Assembly: GCF_009856365.1 (NCBI RefSeq)
Contig: NZ_WMEX01000005.1
Coordinates: forward strand, 186,001-250,000
Direction of reading: 5' to 3'
Source of the DNA: Vreelandella halophila
GTDB taxonomy: Bacteria > Pseudomonadota > Gammaproteobacteria > Pseudomonadales > Oleiphilaceae
Length of the DNA stretch: 64,000 nucleotides
Shown: piece after piece, positions 36,307 through 45,792 of the stretch
Layout of the letters: each line of letters begins with the position of its first letter
Numbering within the stretch: position 1 is the stretch's first letter
The notes under the pieces: generated by a model
Seen by the model: the letters and a program-made list of their open reading frames with translations, nothing else
Told to the model about the DNA's origin: nothing
Databases searched by the model: none
Program-made: the position numbers and the translations under genes

Positions 36307-37104
36307 ATGACCAACGAATCCCCGCAGGACACCCCCCTCACCATAGACGGCACCACCTACAGCTCCCGCCTGCTGGTGGGTACCGGTAAATACGGCAGCT
36401 GGGAGCAGGCGCGGGATGCCATTGAGGCCAGTGGGTCGCAGATGGTGACCATGGCGGTCCGCCGCACCAACCTGGGCCAGAACCCGGATGAGCCGAGTCT
36501 TCTCGATATTGTCTCGCCGGAGAAGTATACGCTGCTGCCGAACACGGCGGGTTGTTACTCGGCGAGGGACGCGGTGCGCACCTGTAAGCTGGCGCGCGAG
36601 CTTCTGGATGGGCACAACCTGGTGAAGCTGGAGGTTCTGGGTGATGAGAAGACCCTGTACCCGGACGTCACCGAGACCCTGAAAGCGGCGGAACAGCTGA
36701 TTGATGATGGCTTCCGGGTCATGGTCTATACCAACGACGATCCCCTGATTGCCCTCAAGCTCGAGCGCATGGGGTGCATAGCTGTGATGCCATTGGGTGC
36801 CCCCATCGGATCCGGGCTGGGCATCCAGAACCGCTACAACATCCGCACCATCGTGGAGAACGCCAGTGTGCCCATCCTGGTGGATGCCGGCGTGGGCACG
36901 GCCTCGGATGCCAGTCTGGCGATGGAGCTGGGCTGCGACGGCGTGCTGATGAACACCGCCATCGCGGAAGCAAAAGACCCGGTGCGGATGGCGGGCGCCA
37001 TGCGCAAGGCGATTGAGGCAGGGCGCGATGCCTACATGGCCGGGCGCATGCCGAAGCGGGCCTACGCCAGCGCCTCATCGCCGCTGGACGGGACCTTTTT
37101 CTGA
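36307..37104 (+). CDS. thiG: Thiazole synthase
   Basis: Assembles the thiazole phosphate of thiamine from DXP, ThiS-thiocarboxylate and an imine (glycine or tyrosine derived). The 265 residues form a TIM barrel with the Schiff-base lysine in [10 protein letters not shown] (about 106) and phosphate-binding GAPIGSG and [18 protein letters not shown] 36307 is taken because family homology begins a few residues later; an in-frame start at 36259 would add 16 residues. The thiS-thiG pair is followed directly by an oxidoreductase rather than by thiH or thiO. Confidence 0.94.
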   Translation: MTNESPQDTPLTIDGTTYSSRLLVGTGKYGSWEQARDAIEASGSQMVTMAVRRTNLGQNPDEPSLLDIVSPEKYTLLPNTAGCYSARDAVRTCKLARELLDGHNLVKLEVLGDEKTLYPDVTETLKAAEQLIDDGFRVMVYTNDDPLIALKLERMGCIAVMPLGAPIGSGLGIQNRYNIRTIVENASVPILVDAGVGTASDASLAMELGCDGVLMNTAIAEAKDPVRMAGAMRKAIEAGRDAYMAGRMPKRAYASASSPLDGTFF

Positions 37105-38423
37105 TGACGGCTTCCCCGGGGCTGGATACACCGCTGCCGCTGCCCTGCGGCTCTGTACTGCCCAATCGTCTTGCCAAAGCCGCCATGACCGAAGGCGTGG
37201 CGGATCAACACCTGCATGCCACGGAACGCCATCAACGACTCTACGGGCGCTGGTCGGACGGTGGTGCAGGCCTGCTGATCACCGGTAACGTAATGATCGA
37301 CCGGCGGGTTCTGGAGCGCCCGGGCAATGTGGCGATTGACCCGGTGCCGGCCGAGGGCGAGCCGGCCGGGATGGAGGCGCTGCGCGCCTGGGCGCGGGAG
37401 GGCACACGCAACGGCAACCACCTCTGGATGCAGATCTCGCACGCAGGGCGCCAGTCACCGCGTTACGTGACCAGTGAGCCGGTTGGCCCTTCTGAGGTGC
37501 AGCTGGAGTTGATGGGCAACTACGCGCGGCCGCGGGCACTGACCGATCCGAAGATCCTCGATTTCATCGAACGCTTCGGGAGCGTGGCGCGGACCGCAAA
37601 GGCGGCGGGCTTTACCGGCGTCCAGATCCATGGGGCGCACGGGTATCTGCTCTCCTCGTTCCTTTCCCCGGTGACCAACCAGCGCGCGGACCGTTGGGGC
37701 GGCTCGCTTGAAAACCGGGCACGGTTCCTTCTGGAAGCAGTTCGCTCGGCCCGCGAGGCGGTGGGGCCGGACTTTCCGGTGGCCGTGAAGCTGAACTCGG
37801 ACGACTTCCGCAAAGGCGGGTTCAACCACGAGGAGTGCCTGCGGGTGGTGCAGTGGCTCAATGATGAAGGCATCGACCTGCTGGAGATCTCCGGCGGCAC
37901 TTACGAGCAGCCGCGCCTTCTGGGCCACAGTGGCGATGCCGACACGGCGAGCGAGCCGGGCGCGGTCCGGGCCAGTACCCGTGCGCGGGAGGCCTACTTC
38001 CTGGAGTATGCTGAGGCGATCCGTAAGGTCTGTCGGTGTCCGCTGATGGTCACTGGCGGCTTCCGTACCCGCAGCCTGATGGAAGAAGCCCTGGCCAGTG
38101 GCGAGCTGGACGTGATCGGGCTCGGGCGGCCCCTTTGCACGGACCCGGATACCCCGAAAGAGCTGATCGGGAAGCGGATTGACCAGGCCGTGAACCACGA
38201 GGCCCGCCTGCGCCTGGCCAACACCGGCTGGTTCTCCCCGGCAAGCCCGCTGATGCCCCTGAAGATGATCAACGTCCTCGGCGCCCAGGCCTGGTACTAC
38301 CAGCAGATCTTTCATCTGGCGGACGGCGAACCGGTGGACCTGAACCTGAGCGTGCTCGGGGCCTTTGCGCGTTACTTCGGGGACGAGCTGAGTACGGCGT
38401 TTTGGCTCAGGCGTAGCGGATGA
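37104..38423 (+). CDS. NADH:flavin oxidoreductase, old yellow enzyme family
   Basis: FMN-dependent ene-reductase-like protein of 439 residues. The TIM barrel has NRLAKAAMTEG (about 21), MQISHAGRQSPR (about 112), the catalytic pair in QIHGAHGYLLSSFLSP (about 174) and phosphate-binding VTGGFRTRSLMEEAL with GLGRPL near the end. The start ATG shares its A with the thiG stop, so the genes are translationally coupled. That coupling hints at a redox role near thiamine synthesis, but it may be only positional. Substrate unknown. Confidence 0.88.
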   Translation: MTASPGLDTPLPLPCGSVLPNRLAKAAMTEGVADQHLHATERHQRLYGRWSDGGAGLLITGNVMIDRRVLERPGNVAIDPVPAEGEPAGMEALRAWAREGTRNGNHLWMQISHAGRQSPRYVTSEPVGPSEVQLELMGNYARPRALTDPKILDFIERFGSVARTAKAAGFTGVQIHGAHGYLLSSFLSPVTNQRADRWGGSLENRARFLLEAVRSAREAVGPDFPVAVKLNSDDFRKGGFNHEECLRVVQWLNDEGIDLLEISGGTYEQPRLLGHSGDADTASEPGAVRASTRAREAYFLEYAEAIRKVCRCPLMVTGGFRTRSLMEEALASGELDVIGLGRPLCTDPDTPKELIGKRIDQAVNHEARLRLANTGWFSPASPLMPLKMINVLGAQAWYYQQIFHLADGEPVDLNLSVLGAFARYFGDELSTAFWLRRSG

Positions 38424-38424
38424 C

Positions 38425-39714
38425 CTATACGACCTGGTCCCGGCCGTTATCCTTGGCCTCGTAAAGATGCCTGTCGGCTTCCTGGATCATCGCCTCAACG
38501 CTCGGGGATGCCTTGCTATAGGTGCTGACACCAATACTCAGAGTCAGGTGAATAGGGCCGGCCTGGGTGTGGATTGGCTCGTGGGCGATCAGGCTGCGCA
38601 GCCGCTCCGCCATCTGGCGTCCGGAGTCATTGCCTGTCTCGGGTAACAGCACCGAAAATTCCTCGCCGCCGATCCGGGCGGCCGTGTCCGATTTACGCAG
38701 CATGCCCTGGCAGCGTTCGGCAAACGCCTGGATGACTTCATCCCCGGTGCTGTGGCCGTACTGGTCATTGATCCGCTTGAAATGGTCCATGTCGATCATC
38801 AGCAGGCTCAGCGGCCGCCCGTGGCGTATGGCCCGTTCCACTTCCTTCTCCGCCTGCTCGAGGAAGTGCCGGCGGTTGGGGAGGGTGCTCAGTTCATCAT
38901 GGGTGGCGAGGTACCGCAGCTGTTCCTCAAGCCGGCGCCGCTCGTTGATTTCGGCCTCCAGGTCGAGGCGGATCTGCTTATTCTGGGTGATATCCGTCTG
39001 GATCGAGTTAAAGCCATACAGCTCGCCGTCTGAATCGAATTCAGGCTGGCAGGAGATGCGCAGCCAGTAGTAGGCGCCGCCTTTTGTGTAATTCAGAACC
39101 TCGCAGGAAAAGCCCTGCTGGCGGGCCAGGCAGTCGCGCATGTAGGCAATGGTTTGTGGATCCGTTTCCGGGCCCTGTAGGAGGTCACCGGGCTCGTGGC
39201 CCCGCGCCTCCTCCAGGCTGTAACCGCTGAGGGTTTCAAAGGCGCTGTTGGCCCAGTTGATGCGGCCGTTACTGTCCGTCATCAGTATGAGTTCCTGGGT
39301 GTTTTCCAGTACCCAGGCCAGCCGCTGGTTGTGCATCCGCTGTTGCTGGTTCTCCGTGATGTCACGGAATATCCCGAACAGATACCTTGTATTGGAAGCC
39401 GGGCTGCTCTTGAGTTCACCCAGCGTCTCCACCCAGCGGACGTCTCCATCCACGCGGACGATGCGCGCATCGAAAGACAGCGGCTTGCCCGTCTCGATGG
39501 TTTCGTTGATCAATGCCTCAACACGATCACGATCGTTCGGGTGGTAGAAACTGAGAGCATTGTCCACGGTAGGGGGAATCGCGTTGGGCGACATCCCGTG
39601 CAGGAGGAACACTTCTTCAGACCAGAAGAGCGTGTTGTCATTGAGCCTTATATACCAGTGCCCGGATTGGGCGACCTTATGGCTCAGTCTCAGAATATCT
39701 TCGTTCTGCAGCAA
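38425..39714 (-). CDS. PAS-PAS-GGDEF diguanylate cyclase
   Basis: Likely soluble sensor that makes cyclic di-GMP. Of 429 residues, two PAS/PAC modules come first (about 12-120 and 130-255), then a short coiled coil (EINERRRLEEQLRYLA) and a GGDEF domain with intact G349-G-E-E-F353. The upstream DQYGHSTGD block is standard. No EAL domain. The only usable start I see is TTG 39714. The frame stays open far upstream with a plausible helical extension but no ATG or GTG, so the N-terminus is uncertain. Confidence 0.85.
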   Translation of the reverse strand: MLQNEDILRLSHKVAQSGHWYIRLNDNTLFWSEEVFLLHGMSPNAIPPTVDNALSFYHPNDRDRVEALINETIETGKPLSFDARIVRVDGDVRWVETLGELKSSPASNTRYLFGIFRDITENQQQRMHNQRLAWVLENTQELILMTDSNGRINWANSAFETLSGYSLEEARGHEPGDLLQGPETDPQTIAYMRDCLARQQGFSCEVLNYTKGGAYYWLRISCQPEFDSDGELYGFNSIQTDITQNKQIRLDLEAEINERRRLEEQLRYLATHDELSTLPNRRHFLEQAEKEVERAIRHGRPLSLLMIDMDHFKRINDQYGHSTGDEVIQAFAERCQGMLRKSDTAARIGGEEFSVLLPETGNDSGRQMAERLRSLIAHEPIHTQAGPIHLTLSIGVSTYSKASPSVEAMIQEADRHLYEAKDNGRDQVV

Positions 39715-39941
39715 CGTATCTCTGATCGTTTCAGGTTGGTGTCTGCGCGAGATCCCTTCACATTCATTGTTCAGTCTAGCAGTTTCATCTTCAGAGGCAG
39801 CCCGTTGAGCTATTCGCGGTTGTCGTGGGCCACCCGAGCAATAGTGTGGATGGGGTTTGTCATGCTTGCTTTTGCTGGGTGAGTCTTGTCTGAGCTTATC
39901 ACATGCCCGGGTGGCAGGCCGCGATGCCTTTACTGTTGAGG

Positions 39942-39956
39942 TGAGAATCGTTATTG
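39942..39956. promoter_or_regulatory. Candidate Fur box upstream of the iron operon
   Basis: TGAGAAT-C-GTTATTG matches the 7-1-7 Fur motif TGATAAT-N-ATTATCA at 10 of 14 positions. It lies 34 bases before the first gene of the ferric-iron ABC operon. The rest of the 275-base gap (39715-39989) shows no other recognisable element. Confidence 0.5.
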
Positions 39957-39989
39957 TTTGCGAAATTGGTTGGGATAGAGGGAAACGTG

Positions 39990-40790
39990 ATGCGTAAGCG
40001 TTTTACGGCAGTTACCGGAGCACTGGCACTGGCCGTGTCTGTTGGCTTCGCCTCCACCAGTGCTTTGGCCAGTGGTGAGATTGGTGAGCATGTCCAGAAC
40101 CTCAAGAGCAATCTAGGCACCTATGAACAGGATGTTGGTCGGTTCACTGACCGCCTTGACACCATGGCGGCAGCCTATGCCGAGAACGGCCCGGACGCCG
40201 TGGAAACGGATCAGCTCATTGAGCTCTGGGAAGAGGTAAAGCTGCACGCGGCGGTGGAGGTGACCTATGTGCCGGTCTATGCCTCCATCTGGCAGGGCAT
40301 CTATGGCTTCAAGGAAGCTGTGGACAATGACAGCGGCATTGAGCGTGTCCGCGCGGAGCAGGCAGCTCTGGAAGCCGCGCTGTGGCAGGGTCTGGGCGCC
40401 GTGAAGATGGCTTCAAAGCATCAGGCATCCGGTGGTTCCAATAAGGGTCAGGAGGCTGATTCCGCGGGAGGTGACCCGGTTGACCGGATCATCACCAACC
40501 TGGAGAAGGTCACCGTGGAGCACGCTGAAGGTGAGACCGAAGAGGCCACTGAGCTGGTGCATGACACCTACATGGAGATCTTCGAGGGTATTGAGGGGGC
40601 ACTGATCGAGCAGGACGCGGAACTGGTTGAGTCGCTGGAGAAGGACTTCAACGTGACGCTGCCCCAGCAGTTGGAGAAAGGCGCGCCTGTCTCTGAGGTG
40701 ACCGCTCAGGTTGATGCCATGAAAGAGAAGCTCAGCCGGGCACAGGAGCTGCTTCAGAAAGCCGAAGAGAGTCAGGGCGATGTGTTCTGA
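39990..40790 (+). CDS. Periplasmic helical protein, first gene of iron ABC operon (unrecognised family)
   Basis: Protein of 266 residues with a signal peptide (residues 1 to about 29, cleaving after ALA/SG). The mature part is predicted almost entirely helical and acidic, with conspicuous aromatic/acidic patches: ELWEEVKLHAAVEVTYVPVYASIW (about 82-105; only the first part is conserved-looking) and LVHDTYMEIFEGIEGAL (about 190-206). A low-complexity Ser/Gly/Lys linker lies around 145-160. I do not recognise a family. A Fur-like site upstream and an 11-base overlap with the substrate-binding gene suggest a role in periplasmic iron handling, comparable in concept to the periplasmic helical parts of FTR1/Efe systems. 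Confidence 0.75.
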   Translation: MRKRFTAVTGALALAVSVGFASTSALASGEIGEHVQNLKSNLGTYEQDVGRFTDRLDTMAAAYAENGPDAVETDQLIELWEEVKLHAAVEVTYVPVYASIWQGIYGFKEAVDNDSGIERVRAEQAALEAALWQGLGAVKMASKHQASGGSNKGQEADSAGGDPVDRIITNLEKVTVEHAEGETEEATELVHDTYMEIFEGIEGALIEQDAELVESLEKDFNVTLPQQLEKGAPVSEVTAQVDAMKEKLSRAQELLQKAEESQGDVF

Positions 40791-41826
40791 TGTGACCCGA
40801 AGGGATGTGGTGCGCGCTCTGGGCGCGCTCGGTATTATGGGCGCTCTTCCTCTGCCCGGCCTGGCAGCCGGCAGGGGCGGGGCGCCCTTTTCCGTTGAGT
40901 CGCTGCCAGCGCTTGAGGGGGAGCTGACGCTCTATCTGGGGCGTGGCGAAGGCGGCCTCTATGAGGATGTCATCAATGCCATCCGGGATCGCAACCCGGG
41001 GCTCTCTCTGCAGGTGCGCCGCGGCCCCACGGTGGCGCTGGCAAACACCATTGTGGCAGAGGCCGAAGCCGGGGTGCGGCAGGCGGATCTGTTCTGGGCT
41101 GTGGATTCCGGATCCCTGGGGCTGGTCAGTGATGCCGGCCTTGCCCAGCCCGTTCCCGAGGCACTTGGTGCCGGGCTGAGAGAGGGGTTTCGCTACGATA
41201 ACTGGGTGCCTGTCTCCGGTCGGATCAGAACACTGCCCTTCAACAGTGATCGTCTGAGCCTGGAGCAGATTCCCGAAGACATCATGGCACTGCCGGAAAC
41301 GGACCTCAGCGTTGGCTGGGCACCCGCCTATGGCTCGTTCCAGTCCTTCATCACCGCCATGCGGCTGCTCGAGGGCGAAAAAGCCACGCGCGAGTGGCTC
41401 CTGGGCATGAAAGCCCGGGCCCGCCAGTACGCGGGTGAGTTCGGTGTCGTTATGGGTGTTTCCCGGGGGGAAGTGGATCTGGGGCTGGCCAACCACTACT
41501 ACACTCTTCGACTGCTGTCCGGCCAGCCGGACGCCCCGGTCGCCCTGGCCATGACCCGTGATGACGCCGGTTCACTGCTGAATGCCTCCGGCGCCATGGC
41601 ACTGTCGGAACGCCCCGTGGCCATGGACTTCATCCGCTATCTGCTGACCACCGAGGTCCAGTCCTATCTGGCGCGTGAGGCGTATGAGATTCCGATGGTC
41701 AGTGGTGTGGAACTGCCTGAGGGGCTGCCGTCGGAGGATCGCATCCAGCCGCCCGAGCTTGAGCTGACCCGCCTTGCGGACATGCGTCCGACGCTGGACC
41801 TGATGCGTGATGCCGGAGTGTTATGA
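40780..41826 (+). CDS. Ferric-iron ABC transporter substrate-binding protein (FbpA/FutA family)
   Basis: Periplasmic iron-binding receptor of 348 residues. The N-terminus TRRDVVRALGALGIMG looks like a Tat signal (twin Arg at 7-8), which would suit export of a folded cofactor-bound protein. The body has the type II binding-protein pattern (LTLYLGRGEGGLYEDVI; FRYDNWVPVSGRIRTLPFN) and a tyrosine pair near LANHYYTL, the usual ferric ligands in this family. It overlaps the genes on both sides. Confidence 0.85.
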   Translation: MCSDVTRRDVVRALGALGIMGALPLPGLAAGRGGAPFSVESLPALEGELTLYLGRGEGGLYEDVINAIRDRNPGLSLQVRRGPTVALANTIVAEAEAGVRQADLFWAVDSGSLGLVSDAGLAQPVPEALGAGLREGFRYDNWVPVSGRIRTLPFNSDRLSLEQIPEDIMALPETDLSVGWAPAYGSFQSFITAMRLLEGEKATREWLLGMKARARQYAGEFGVVMGVSRGEVDLGLANHYYTLRLLSGQPDAPVALAMTRDDAGSLLNASGAMALSERPVAMDFIRYLLTTEVQSYLAREAYEIPMVSGVELPEGLPSEDRIQPPELELTRLADMRPTLDLMRDAGVL

Positions 41827-43340
41827 GGCCTTGGCCGGTCTCCTATGTGCTGGCCGCACCCGTTGCCATACTGGCGGTGCTGCCGTTGCTGGTCCTGCTG
41901 GACCTGGGTGTCGGGGCGGACACCCTGTGGGACCCCCACTGGCTGGACGTTCTGGGGCAGTCACTGGCGCTGGCCGGGCTGACGGTTGTCGGGTCGCTCC
42001 TTCTTGGTGTGCCTCTGGCGGTCATGAGCGCCTATGTCAGGCTTCCCCTGCGTGGTCTATGGTTGCCTCTTCTGGCGGCACCACTGGCGATGCCGAGCTA
42101 CATCGGTGCCTTCACGTTCTATGCGGCCTTCGGGCCCGGGGGCGAGATTGAGCAGCTGACAGGCATTCCGACACCGGAACTCCGCGGTCTTACCGGAGCG
42201 GCCGTCGTGATGTCGCTCTACACCTTCCCCTTTGTACTGCTGACCACCCGGGCGTCCCTGCGGGGGCTGGATGCCAGCGTCCTGGATGCGGCGCGTACGC
42301 TGGGGCTGTCGCTGCCGCAGGCCCTGTGGCGGGCGGTTCTGCCCCGGGTGCGCCGGGGCATTGCGGCGGGCGCGCTGCTGGCGGCGCTCTACACGCTCTC
42401 GGATTTCGGTACGCCGGCCATCATGGGCGTGGACACGTTCACCCGTGTGATCTTTGTTGAATACAATGCCTTTGGTCTCAGCCAGGCCGCGATGCTCTCA
42501 TTGCACCTGCTGGTGATTGTGGGTCTGATCCTGTTTCTGGAAAGCCGCTTCGGAACAGAGCAGGAACGACCCGGCCGCACGCTGGTTGTGACCCCCGGTA
42601 CCCTCTCCGGAGCTGGTATGATGGGACTGGCGGTGCTGGTCTTTGCTCTGGCTGTGGGGCTGCCTCTGGCACTTTTCGGTATCTGGATCGCGCGTGATGG
42701 TCTGGCCGGCTTTGACCCCATGACGGCGGTCAACTCGGCCTGGGCAGCCGCCCTGGCGGCACTCGGCGCGGTTCTGCTGGCGCTGCCGGTCGCGTATGCG
42801 GCGCTTGCAGGGCCTGCGGGCCGCGTCATGGACAGGCTGACCTACTTCGGTTTCGGGGTGCCTGGCATCGTCATGGGTACGGCTCTGGTCCATCTCGGGC
42901 TCAGGGTGCCGGTGCTTTACCAGACCCTGTTCCTCCTGGTGCTGGCCTACATGCTGCGGTTCCTGCCGTTGGCGGTGGGCGCGGTGCGCTCCACGGCGGA
43001 GCGGGTGGACGACAACATGACCCACGCCGCCCGCCTTCTGGGGGCCTCCCGCTGGGAAGCGTTCCGCCGCGTGAGCCTGCCGCTGACGCTGCGGGGTGTG
43101 GTTGCCGGAGGGGCGCTGGTATTTCTGGAGGCGATGCGCGAGTTGCCCGCAACACTGATGCTGCGCCCGACTGGGTTCGACACCCTGGCCACGGAGCTCT
43201 GGCGCGTCTATGAGGCTGGGTACTTCGGCCGTGCCGGCGTTCCGGGCCTGCTTCTGGTGGTGATCTCAGGGGTGGCGCTGGTGTTGATGGTCAGTGGTGA
43301 GCGGGGCCTGAAAGCGGGCCTTGCAGAGAATAAGGGGTAA
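41823..43340 (+). CDS. Ferric-iron ABC transporter permease (fused two-domain, FbpB-type)
   Basis: Inner-membrane permease of 505 residues, about 12 TMs in two homologous halves, each with an EAA loop (DAARTLGLSLPQALWRAVLP near 155-175 and HAARLLGASRWEAFRRVSLP near 400-420). This fused architecture is typical of FbpB/SfuB iron permeases. It starts in an ATGA overlap with the binding-protein gene. Confidence 0.92.
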   Translation: MRPWPVSYVLAAPVAILAVLPLLVLLDLGVGADTLWDPHWLDVLGQSLALAGLTVVGSLLLGVPLAVMSAYVRLPLRGLWLPLLAAPLAMPSYIGAFTFYAAFGPGGEIEQLTGIPTPELRGLTGAAVVMSLYTFPFVLLTTRASLRGLDASVLDAARTLGLSLPQALWRAVLPRVRRGIAAGALLAALYTLSDFGTPAIMGVDTFTRVIFVEYNAFGLSQAAMLSLHLLVIVGLILFLESRFGTEQERPGRTLVVTPGTLSGAGMMGLAVLVFALAVGLPLALFGIWIARDGLAGFDPMTAVNSAWAAALAALGAVLLALPVAYAALAGPAGRVMDRLTYFGFGVPGIVMGTALVHLGLRVPVLYQTLFLLVLAYMLRFLPLAVGAVRSTAERVDDNMTHAARLLGASRWEAFRRVSLPLTLRGVVAGGALVFLEAMRELPATLMLRPTGFDTLATELWRVYEAGYFGRAGVPGLLLVVISGVALVLMVSGERGLKAGLAENKG

Positions 43341-43342
43341 TC

Positions 43343-44362
43343 ATGCTGGATGTTCGCAACCTGAGCCTTGCCTACGGCCAGACACCGGTACTGGCGGATC
43401 TGTCTTTCAGTCTGGGCGCGGACGAGATCCTGATGCTCGTGGGGCCGACCGGCTGTGGCAAGACCACGGTGCTGCGTACACTCGCTGGGCTGGTGCGCCC
43501 GGATGCCGGGGAGATCGTGCTCGGGGATCAGCGGATTACACCGAAGCGGGACGTGCCGCCGGAGAAACGGCGGGTCGGGATGGTATTCCAGGACTTCGCG
43601 CTGTTTCCCCACCTCAGCGTCATCGACAATGTCGCCTTCCGTCTCAGCGATCGCGGGCCCGCCCATGAGTGGCTGGAGCGGCTTGGGCTCACAGCGCTGG
43701 CCGATGCCATGCCGGAGCGCCTTTCCGGCGGGCAGAAACAGCGTGTCGCCCTGGCCCGGGCACTGGCCCACAAGCCCCAGCTGATGCTTCTGGATGAGCC
43801 GCTGTCCAATCTGGACGCCGCCCTCAAGGACACTCTTCGGTGGGATATCCGTACGGCCCTCAAGGAGGCCGGAGTGCCGGCGCTCTGGGTGACCCATGAT
43901 CAGGAGGAGGCACTTTCGGTTGGGGACCGCCTGGGGGTTCTCAATAACGGCCGCCTGGAACAGCTCGATACCCCGGAGCAGTGCTTCAGCCAGCCAACAA
44001 GCCGGTTCGCCGCCCAGTTCCTGGGAGAGGCGGCTTTCGTGCGTGGGCACCGGGACGGGCCTGTAGTGGCGACGCCGCTTGGCAGCGCCACCGCCATCAC
44101 CCAGGGCGCCAGTGGTGAGAAAGTAGACCTGATGGTACGCCCTGATGATCTGACGGTGGTGCCCTCACGGGACGGTAACGGCGTGGTTGAGTGGCGCCGG
44201 TATGAGGGCGAGACACGGCTTTACGCTATCCGAGTCTGCGATGGCGAGGCCCTGCGGGTGCGGACCAACCATGAGCTGGATCTGGCTGTGGGCGCGCCGG
44301 TGCATCTGCGGATCAGTTCTGAGCACCCTCTCGCCGCGTTCACGCCAGAACCAGCGGCCTGA
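43343..44362 (+). CDS. Ferric-iron ABC transporter ATPase (FbpC-type)
   Basis: ATPase of 339 residues with Walker A GPTGCGKTT (about 34-42), signature LSGGQKQRVALARAL, Walker B LMLLDEPLSNLD and H-loop WVTHDQEEAL. A C-terminal TOBE-like regulatory domain (about 240-339) is present, as in FbpC. Two bases after the permease stop. Convergent with suhB. Confidence 0.92.
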   Translation: MLDVRNLSLAYGQTPVLADLSFSLGADEILMLVGPTGCGKTTVLRTLAGLVRPDAGEIVLGDQRITPKRDVPPEKRRVGMVFQDFALFPHLSVIDNVAFRLSDRGPAHEWLERLGLTALADAMPERLSGGQKQRVALARALAHKPQLMLLDEPLSNLDAALKDTLRWDIRTALKEAGVPALWVTHDQEEALSVGDRLGVLNNGRLEQLDTPEQCFSQPTSRFAAQFLGEAAFVRGHRDGPVVATPLGSATAITQGASGEKVDLMVRPDDLTVVPSRDGNGVVEWRRYEGETRLYAIRVCDGEALRVRTNHELDLAVGAPVHLRISSEHPLAAFTPEPAA

Positions 44363-44368
44363 TGCCGT

Positions 44369-45178
44369 TCAGTCTGGCTCCGGAAGCAGGGGCTTGAGGC
44401 TGGCGTGGATGCCGGGTGCGGTGATGATGATATCCCGCCCCCACAGATCCTCTGGATAGCCCTCCGGTACTTCCGAGAAGTGACCACAGGTGGCGCCGGC
44501 TTCCAGCGCGATCAGCCGGGCTGCGGCGAAGTCCCAGGGGCTGACGCTCTCGTAGTAACCATCCAGCCGGCCACAGGCCACCCAGCAGATGTCCACGGCT
44601 GCGGAGCCGATGCGCCGGATGTCACGGCACTCGGTGAGCACCCTTTCCAGGCGCCGGATCAGGGTCGGAATCTCATCCTTACCGTAGGGGAAGCCGGTGG
44701 CGATCAGGCTCTGGCGCAGGTTGGTGGCGCCGGAGACCTCAATCGGCATGCGGTTGAGCAGCGCCCCCTGACCATGGGTTGCCATGAAGGTTTCCTGCTG
44801 GAAGGGGCAGTGGACCACGCCGGTCCGGACCCGCCCCTTTTCGGCGTAGGCGATGGACACCGCCACCTGGCCATGGCCGTAGGCGTAGTTCACCGTTCCG
44901 TCGATGGGGTCAACGATCCACAGCGGTGTATCAAGGTTCTCCGCCTGTGTCAGGTCGGGCATGGCTTCCTCGGAGAGGATGCGGTGACCGGGGTAGGCGT
45001 TACGAATGCGCTGAGCGATGAACTCGTCCGCCTTGATGTCCGCCTGGGTCACCAGTTCGGTGGCATCCTTATAATTGTGCTCCATGCTGCCCTGACGGCG
45101 CTCCTGGATGATGAGCTCACCGGCCTGGATGGCTGTTTCCTCGGCGAATTCGGTAATGGCGTTCAGGTCGTCATGCAT
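44369..45178 (-). CDS. suhB: Inositol-1-monophosphatase family protein SuhB
   Basis: Lithium-sensitive Mg-dependent phosphatase; in E. coli SuhB also assists rRNA antitermination. The 269 residues have the metal-binding motifs EEAMP (about 67), DPIDGTVNYAYG (about 84-95) and SPWDFAAARLIALEAG (about 215-230). ATG 45178 opens MHDDLNAITEF, matching the family start. Confidence 0.9.
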   Translation of the reverse strand: MHDDLNAITEFAEETAIQAGELIIQERRQGSMEHNYKDATELVTQADIKADEFIAQRIRNAYPGHRILSEEAMPDLTQAENLDTPLWIVDPIDGTVNYAYGHGQVAVSIAYAEKGRVRTGVVHCPFQQETFMATHGQGALLNRMPIEVSGATNLRQSLIATGFPYGKDEIPTLIRRLERVLTECRDIRRIGSAAVDICWVACGRLDGYYESVSPWDFAAARLIALEAGATCGHFSEVPEGYPEDLWGRDIIITAPGIHASLKPLLPEPD

Positions 45179-45272
45179 TGAGGTGCGGCCCCTCTGGTAG
45201 GATATGGCGGATTGGGTCGGTCTGCCGCGTAGTGTACTCCGGCCCCCGGTATGGCCACAAAACGGAAACCCT

Positions 45273-45773
45273 ATGCATCTGATTCTAGGCCTTGTTCTTA
45301 CCGTCCTGCTCTTCCTGCTGCTGCGCCAGTGGGCGCGCCTGGATCCGGCGGAAAAGCGCAAGGGGCTGTTCTGGGGCGTAGCCGTGGCGGTGGGCGCCCT
45401 CTGTACGCTGCTGGTGGTCACCGGGCGGCTGCATGTGATCGGAGGGCTGCTGGCGGCACTCGTGCCCTTTGCGCATCGTGGCTGGCGCGCCTTCCAGCTC
45501 TGGCTTCTGTGGCGCCGTATCCGTAATGCCGGGGGCGGCGCGGATAGCGGGCAGGAGTATGACAGTGGCCAGCAGGCGCCGCCCAGCTCGGGCCGTATGG
45601 ATCCGGAGCAGGCACGGGATGTTCTCAATCTGCCCGTGGATGCCGGCCGGGATGAGATCGTGAAGGCGCACCGGCGGCTGATCCAGAAGGTGCATCCGGA
45701 CCACGGTGGCAGTGATGAGCTGGCTGCAAGGGTGAATGAGGCCAAGGAGGTGCTGCTGAAGACCCTGCGGTAA
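45273..45773 (+). CDS. Membrane-anchored J-domain protein
   Basis: Protein of 166 residues: an N-terminal TM (about 3-20), a second hydrophobic segment (about 32-52), a basic stretch, a flexible Ser/Gly/Gln linker (about 85-105) and a C-terminal J domain (about 108-165) with HPD in KVHPDHGGS. This arrangement resembles TIM14/Pam18-like DnaJ proteins, in which the J domain closes the chain. It would recruit DnaK to the membrane. Convergent with the next gene. Confidence 0.85.
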   Translation: MHLILGLVLTVLLFLLLRQWARLDPAEKRKGLFWGVAVAVGALCTLLVVTGRLHVIGGLLAALVPFAHRGWRAFQLWLLWRRIRNAGGGADSGQEYDSGQQAPPSSGRMDPEQARDVLNLPVDAGRDEIVKAHRRLIQKVHPDHGGSDELAARVNEAKEVLLKTLR

Positions 45774-45792
45774 AGCGGGTTTCCGGCGGTAC

